A stretch of DNA of 64,000 bases, from assembly GCA_021464245.1 (NCBI GenBank), contig JADCRB010000071.1:2542001-2606000 (forward strand). The letters are read 5' to 3'. Of the stretch, positions 59,401 to 64,000 are shown piece by piece (within the stretch, counting starts at the first letter, position 1; every line of letters starts with the position of its first letter). The notes beneath the pieces are model-generated. The model was not told where the DNA came from. It saw nothing but the letters and a program-made list of their open reading frames with translations, and made no database searches. A program made the position numbers and the translations under genes. This stretch comes from Carallia brachiata (taxonomy: Eukaryota; Streptophyta; Magnoliopsida; Malpighiales; Rhizophoraceae).

Positions 59401-61586
59401 ACAAAGATTATATTACACTTCCTCGGGGCCTTTTCTTTTCTTTTTTTTTTCCTTGACTTAGTGATTGGAAGTTCATCTTTGTTTTCAGATGGTTAACTGT
59501 AGGAGAGGCACATTGCATATGGCCATTGTGTATTTGTCATGGAACTGCCTATGAGTAGAAGTGTAGAAGAAACGATAAAAATCTTGAACACTATTTTGTT
59601 TCATTTCTTAAATTTCTGCCGAAGAAACTAATTGTCTGTGGTTTTGCAATTTATTTCTGCTACAGAAAAAAGTTTAATGCAGCCTATTCTTTTCTTCCTC
59701 TTTGTAGTAGTACTGTGCGGACTTTGTTGCAATTAGGAGATGTTTGGAAGGGAGTTCTGCTCATGGGCAAGTTAGTGAAGATGAAGACTGGGGTCCTGTG
59801 AAAAGAAGGCGAACTTAAAAGGAGACAGATGCAGCCAGCACTCTTATGACTCTCTATGAAAGCAAGAAAACTTGTAAGGAAACTGATGCCATGGGAGTAG
59901 AAAGGAAACTCCCTTGAGACCTGCAATCAAGAAGGCAATGTTTTAGAATTTCCCCCTGATGCAGTTGAGGTAGTGATTGCTATTCTTTTTAGATAATTTC
60001 TTTGTTCTGCTCTTGATTTCTGAATGTACTTGTTAAGATTCTTGTAGTTCCTTTAACTTTTTGTGCACTGTATCAGAAACTTAGGCAAGTATTTGCTGAA
60101 AATTTGCTTCATTCTAGACCAGTCAAGGGGAGCCTTTCAAAAGAATTGGGTCAGGAAGCAGGCACGGTAAGTCACAATATCAGGTCACCAGAATGCTATA
60201 GAAGTACTATATATCTGCAATGAGATCTGATGCACAAAAGAATGGCAATTAATTTGTGATAAATTTCATTAACTTCGAGGTTGGAAATCAGATTGTTATA
60301 GTTTACCATGTGAGCCAATCCTGTGCATCTGATGGGCTGGTGGCTCAAGCTTTGGGTTGAATAGCTAGTTGACCTTTACATTGTCTTTAAAGCAAATAAT
60401 TCCATACTCTTTCTTTCATCTGGTTACCTGTGAATACCATTGGTTGAGCATTGATCATCCAAGAAAATAGTTTTGTTTCTTCTTTCTAATATGGTTTTCC
60501 TTGCCGCATAAATGGAAGTTGATATGATTTGAATAGAATTAATATTGGATGTACAAGGGCTATATAATGACTGTTATGTACAGACTCATATTTTGAGCAG
60601 CATAGGATTGGGATTAACTAGATGGGAAGCTATACGATGATTAATTTGAGCGAAGCTTTGAAATTTTACTCTAATCTAGCATCTTGTTGAATTTTCATTT
60701 CTTCTTTCTCCAGTTTTACACGTCATTATCAATTTCAGGTTAGCAAATGGTTCAAGAATGCACGCTACTCAGCCCATTATTCACAAGCTACATTTTACCA
60801 TTCCAATTTTTATAAAAGGACTAACATTTGTGGCCACCCTTTTATCTTTTGGCTTTCAGAATTAATGTTTTTGTGTATGAGCATCAACTGAAAAGTTTGC
60901 GTCAGTCTTTCAGTTTACTGGTAGCAAAAGGGTATTCTAATTTACAAACCCATATTTCCGTAGCTGATGAAAGATGCATCTCCTATGCATGTCCATTGCT
61001 AATTATAAATTTTCAATTCCGTGTTGAGATTGGTTTGGCTTTGTTTTTTGGTTTAAATGATTTGAAGTTTTGAAACTAGCGTGTTTTTTCTGTGGCCACT
61101 ATATTTGTTTAGAATTGAAGTTTCATGATTCTCTGGTGGCCACTATATTTGTTTAAATGATTTGAAGTTTTGAAACTAATGTGTTTTTCCTGTGGCCACT
61201 ATATTTGTTTAGAATTTAAGTTTCATGATTCTCTGGTGGAACAGGCAGGAAAAGAAGTGCGTCACTATTCTAGAGCAAACATAGGGAGGAGCAGGGTTCT
61301 CTCTGATTCAACTGAGGCATCCCAAGCGGCTGAGGTTGAGTTGGAAAGGCTTTGTGGAGCCAAGTTTAGATTGGATAACATGAAGCAGACATTGATGAAA
61401 TTACAACTACAAAATGGCAAGCCAAGGAATTCAAACAGAAGAAGAACACCTCATTTGGCTAAAGAATCTGTTATTTACGTTCCCATCGCAGAGCTATGGG
61501 AGAAATTTTGGTCTCTGTGCACCTCATTGATCTCATGCATTGCTTTTTATACGTACGCTTATTTTTCAGAAATTGCTGATGAGTAG
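56434..61586 (+). pseudogene. PRH: PHD-finger/homeodomain gene of PRH/HOX1A type, broken
   Basis: Exon-like blocks in order: 56434-56896 (basic N-terminus, MRETGKKARHQES to LIDAYSGEGWKGQ), 57745-57910 (EKIRPE..., then APDGSVSHDH), 58350-58472 and 58572-58684 (PHD finger, FCAKC...[11 protein letters not shown]...[10 protein letters not shown]...GWFCKFC), 58808-59159 (acidic, EEEWPSDD, VDYKKLYD), 59709-59969, 60077-60166 and 60739-60765 (homeodomain remains, KLRQVFAEN and WFKNAR), 61245-61586. Family role: nuclear PHD/homeodomain regulator. Lesions: two frame changes in block 2, a phase mismatch inside the PHD finger, TGA at 58885, TAA at 59816, TGA at 59915. So many lesions argue for a true pseudogene; the well preserved exon-intron layout argues that it is a fairly young one. 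Confidence 0.82.
61048..61240 (+). repeat. Tandem duplication of about 100 bp in the last intron of the PRH relic
   Basis: GTTTAAATGATTTGAAGTTT...GTGGCCACTATATTTG...TTCATGATTCTCTGGTGG occurs twice in succession, with few differences between the units. Confidence 0.88.
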
Positions 61587-61589
61587 CTT

Positions 61590-62500
61590 CTTTTGTTTGT
61601 AATCTGTCTAATCTGGCCCAGGTTCGGTTGAGCCGGTTGGGTTTTGATTCGGTTATTGAGTGAAAAAAAAAAATTTGTATAATCAATTATTTTAAATAAA
61701 ATACGTTTTGATATTACAATTTACGAAAAAAAAAGATTAACTTTATAAAAATATTTTGTGAAGAAATGCTCAAAATTTCCACTTTTGCTACATTAATTTT
61801 TAATGGAATTAACACCATTTTAGTCTTATATCTTTTAGTATTTTGTCAATCTAGTCCTACATCGTTTTGCTTTCATTTTAGTTTTATAATTATGATTCCA
61901 GTTATAATTAAGTCTTACTTGAATAGAATTATTAGTCAAAATTATCTAACTCCAGGAAATTTATGAATACTTTAAGATCATTCAATGTAGTAAAGCATCA
62001 ATTCGCACAAATAGAATAGAGATTGAGTAGTAGACACAAATTTAAAAATTGAGAAAAAAAGTACAAGAACTTAAGAATTTGAAGAGGTTGTTTGGCAACG
62101 TAACAATATGTGTAGTCCATTAAATATATAATTTAATGTTTTGACTAACAGTTTTGTCTATATAACATTTAATTGTAGTTGAAACGATAATTATAAAATT
62201 AATATAAAAACAAAAAAAAGATATAACACTAAATTAAAAAAATCTTAAAAAATATATAATTAAAATGGTGTTAATCCCAAATTTTTTAATAAGCCAAGTG
62301 TTAGTAAATCATGCCTTTAAAACCCCGAGTTCAGAACAGAAAACGAATGCCGGCAGAGAAAGTGAACAATATTTCAATCAAGAGCTAAAACTTGTTCCCA
62401 ATTAGTTACTTTCTTTTTCCACATTTTCCTAGAAAACGAACCAGCGAAACAAAAGGCAGCAAGAATCGATACTTAACAAAGCATAGCTTTAAAACGCTAA
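61590..62500. other. AT-rich intergenic DNA
   Basis: No gene or repeat could be delimited. Confidence 0.4.
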
Positions 62501-62689
62501 GTCAAAACTGACCCAAAAAAAAAAAAGTGACAAAATTTTAATCAATAGTTTAAAGAAATGCCAAGATTCTTCAAAGAAAAAGGAAAATTTTTCCAATTAG
62601 TTACTTTCTTTTTCCACTTTTTCCCAGAAACCAAACACGCAACAGAAAGCAGCAAGAACCGAAACTTAACCCAAAAAAATAGAGAGAAA

Positions 62690-62844
62690 GAGAGAGAGAG
62701 AGAGACTTGAGGAAGAGCCATTCGAGAAGGCCTGCAAAAAGTAAATATTGAGCCATTCTCCATGCCTACTAATTGTCGCCTCCCGTCACTACGACAAGAA
62801 ACGAAGGAAAGAAGCGGTTTTTTGTCGCGGCATGATCTTTCAAG

Positions 62845-62875
<31 letters not shown>

Positions 62876-63105
62876 GTAAAGAACGAAAGACAGAAAGAGT
62901 AATTTGCAATGCCAATGCAAGAACAATGGCAAAGAGTAAAGAAACGAGAAAGATTAAAACGGTAGAACTCACCAATCGAATCAAATTGACCCAAGAAGAT
63001 GTCCAGAAACCCTAATTGATCAAATTCAAACGGGAGGAGAAAGACGGAGAGTGATCAACACGGGAAATAGGGTAGCGATACCGGTGACCTCTAACTAATT
63101 TATAG
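62690..63105 (-). other. Orphan 5'-exon-like segment on the minus strand
   Basis: Read on the minus strand, 63105-62975 looks like a 5' leader (contains AATTAGGGTTTCTGG and ends GATTCGATTG/GTGAGTT, a good splice donor). Further down, TTTGCAG/GCCTTCTCGAATGG (about 62730) looks like an acceptor followed by an ATG. No continuing coding exons are found between there and the 61.6 kb relic, so the gene may be truncated or this may be coincidence. A CT microsatellite lies at 62685-62706 and an (AAT)n run at 62845-62873. Confidence 0.3.
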
Positions 63106-63199
63106 AATTATAGGAATGGAAGTGTAATATCGCGTTGATACGACGCCGTGTGTAATGGAGGAATTTTTTTTGTTTCTGGACGAAATAATGCAGGAATTT

Positions 63200-63238
63200 A
63201 TAACAACAACAACAACAACAACAACAATAATAATAAAT
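63200..63238. repeat. (AAC)n/(AAT)n microsatellite
   Basis: About nine AAC units followed by AAT units. Confidence 0.9.
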
Positions 63239-63239
63239 A

Positions 63240-64000
63240 ATAAAGAGGCGGTGGAGTAATTAAATTAGGAAAAGTTGAAAAGGTAAATATTGCGGGCAAC
63301 CGGCTTGGAATCACGAAGAAGATTTTGAAACTAACGGCCATAATTTTAAATTTCGAATAATATACCCGTTGAACCTTAAAATAATAATTACAAAAAATTT
63401 GATAATCCAATTTCATAATTAAATTAACGCATAAAGTTTTTGTAAAACAAGGACTCCATTTTGAAAATCCATCCCAAATCCTTATCCCAAAAAAAAAAAA
63501 AAAAAGGAAAATCCATCCCAAATCAGCATGGACCAAGCTTTTTAAGGATCTTTGGATTTTGATTTCACCGTTTCAGTATCTGGAGTCGGATCATATTTGT
63601 TTTTGCCTTCTTACTTTCCTTTTTCTTTTTTTTCCCCTTTTTTTTGCCTCATTTTTTCCTGCTTAGTAATTATTTCAGAGAAATCTGTTTCAAAACTGAT
63701 TGATTTTTTTTTTTAATTATAGCTTGGCTTATAAAACTGTGTGTCACCATGTCATGAGAGTCTATAATGAACACCAACCGTAGTCTTGTAATTAGATGAT
63801 TTTATTCGTATAGTAGGTTATGAGTTCAAATTCTATTAAAACGTTCAATAGAATTTAATATACGTCTGATTCCACACAGTTATAAGAGAGGCTGGTGATC
63901 TTTCACACGGTTATAAGAGAGGTTAGTGATATTTCTTAAGAATCGTAAAATTTGCTTATCTACTAGTTTGACATAAAAATCTGACCTATTATGTAGTATA
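63240..64000. other. AT-rich intergenic DNA at the right edge
   Basis: It holds a poly-A run at 63489-63505 and, at about 63870-63930, two neighbouring near-copies of CACA.GGTTATAAGAGAGG. No gene seen. Confidence 0.45.

Noticed and set aside
62846..63238. Possible CRISPR-like or satellite array from trinucleotide runs
   Set aside because: These are simple microsatellites without spacers.

Overview
The window reads as nuclear DNA of a dicot plant: AT-rich intergenic sequence with many microsatellites and short foldback transposons, intron-rich genes with GT-AG junctions, and plant-type proteins. The families would fit a Citrus-like woody eudicot, but species is my inference. No bacterial, organellar, CRISPR or RNA-gene features were recognised. 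All products are assigned from recall of protein families, without database searches.

Region 1 (1-24.8 kb) is a tandem array on the minus strand of intronless genes for EDGP / xyloglucanase-inhibitor / basic 7S globulin-like proteins: secreted, pepsin-fold proteins whose catalytic Asp motifs are altered. Three copies look intact: 1-1310 (its stop codon lies just outside the left edge), 15679-16995 and 19607-20923. One (7580-8915) carries a frameshift in its signal peptide. One (9830-10374) is an internally deleted chimera with a mutated TATA box. One (5951-6218) is only a 3' fragment. Several kilobases upstream of the genes are duplicated too (about 10.4-14.8, 17.0-19.3 and 20.9-24.8 kb). Comparing these paralogous flanks exposes individual MITE-like insertions and their empty sites.

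Region 2 (24.8-30 kb) is AT-rich and gene-poor, with tandem and dispersed repeats.

Region 3 (30-50 kb) holds four genes. A plus-strand TBC (Rab-GAP) gene at 30039-34077 has an apparent one-base frameshift. A minus-strand six-exon THEP1/NTPCR-like nucleoside-triphosphatase gene (36517-38333) has a probable GC-AG intron. A minus-strand two-exon gene for a short, possibly mitochondrial protein (41356-42978) also shows an apparent one-base deletion. A minus-strand fifteen-exon ANTH-domain clathrin-assembly protein gene (44271-49597) is fully intact.

Region 4 (51.4-64 kb) has a small plus-strand gene for a probable mitochondrial ATP synthase subunit f (51590-51859). It is followed by a multi-exon relic of a PHD-finger/homeodomain gene of the PRH/HOX1A type (about 56434-61586) carrying several frameshifts and stops, and then by an orphan first-exon-like segment on the minus strand near 62.5-63.1 kb.

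The genes do not form a pathway. The only gene-level system is the inhibitor array, which shows duplication, decay, likely gene conversion and transposon insertion. I did not find a convincing undescribed biological system.
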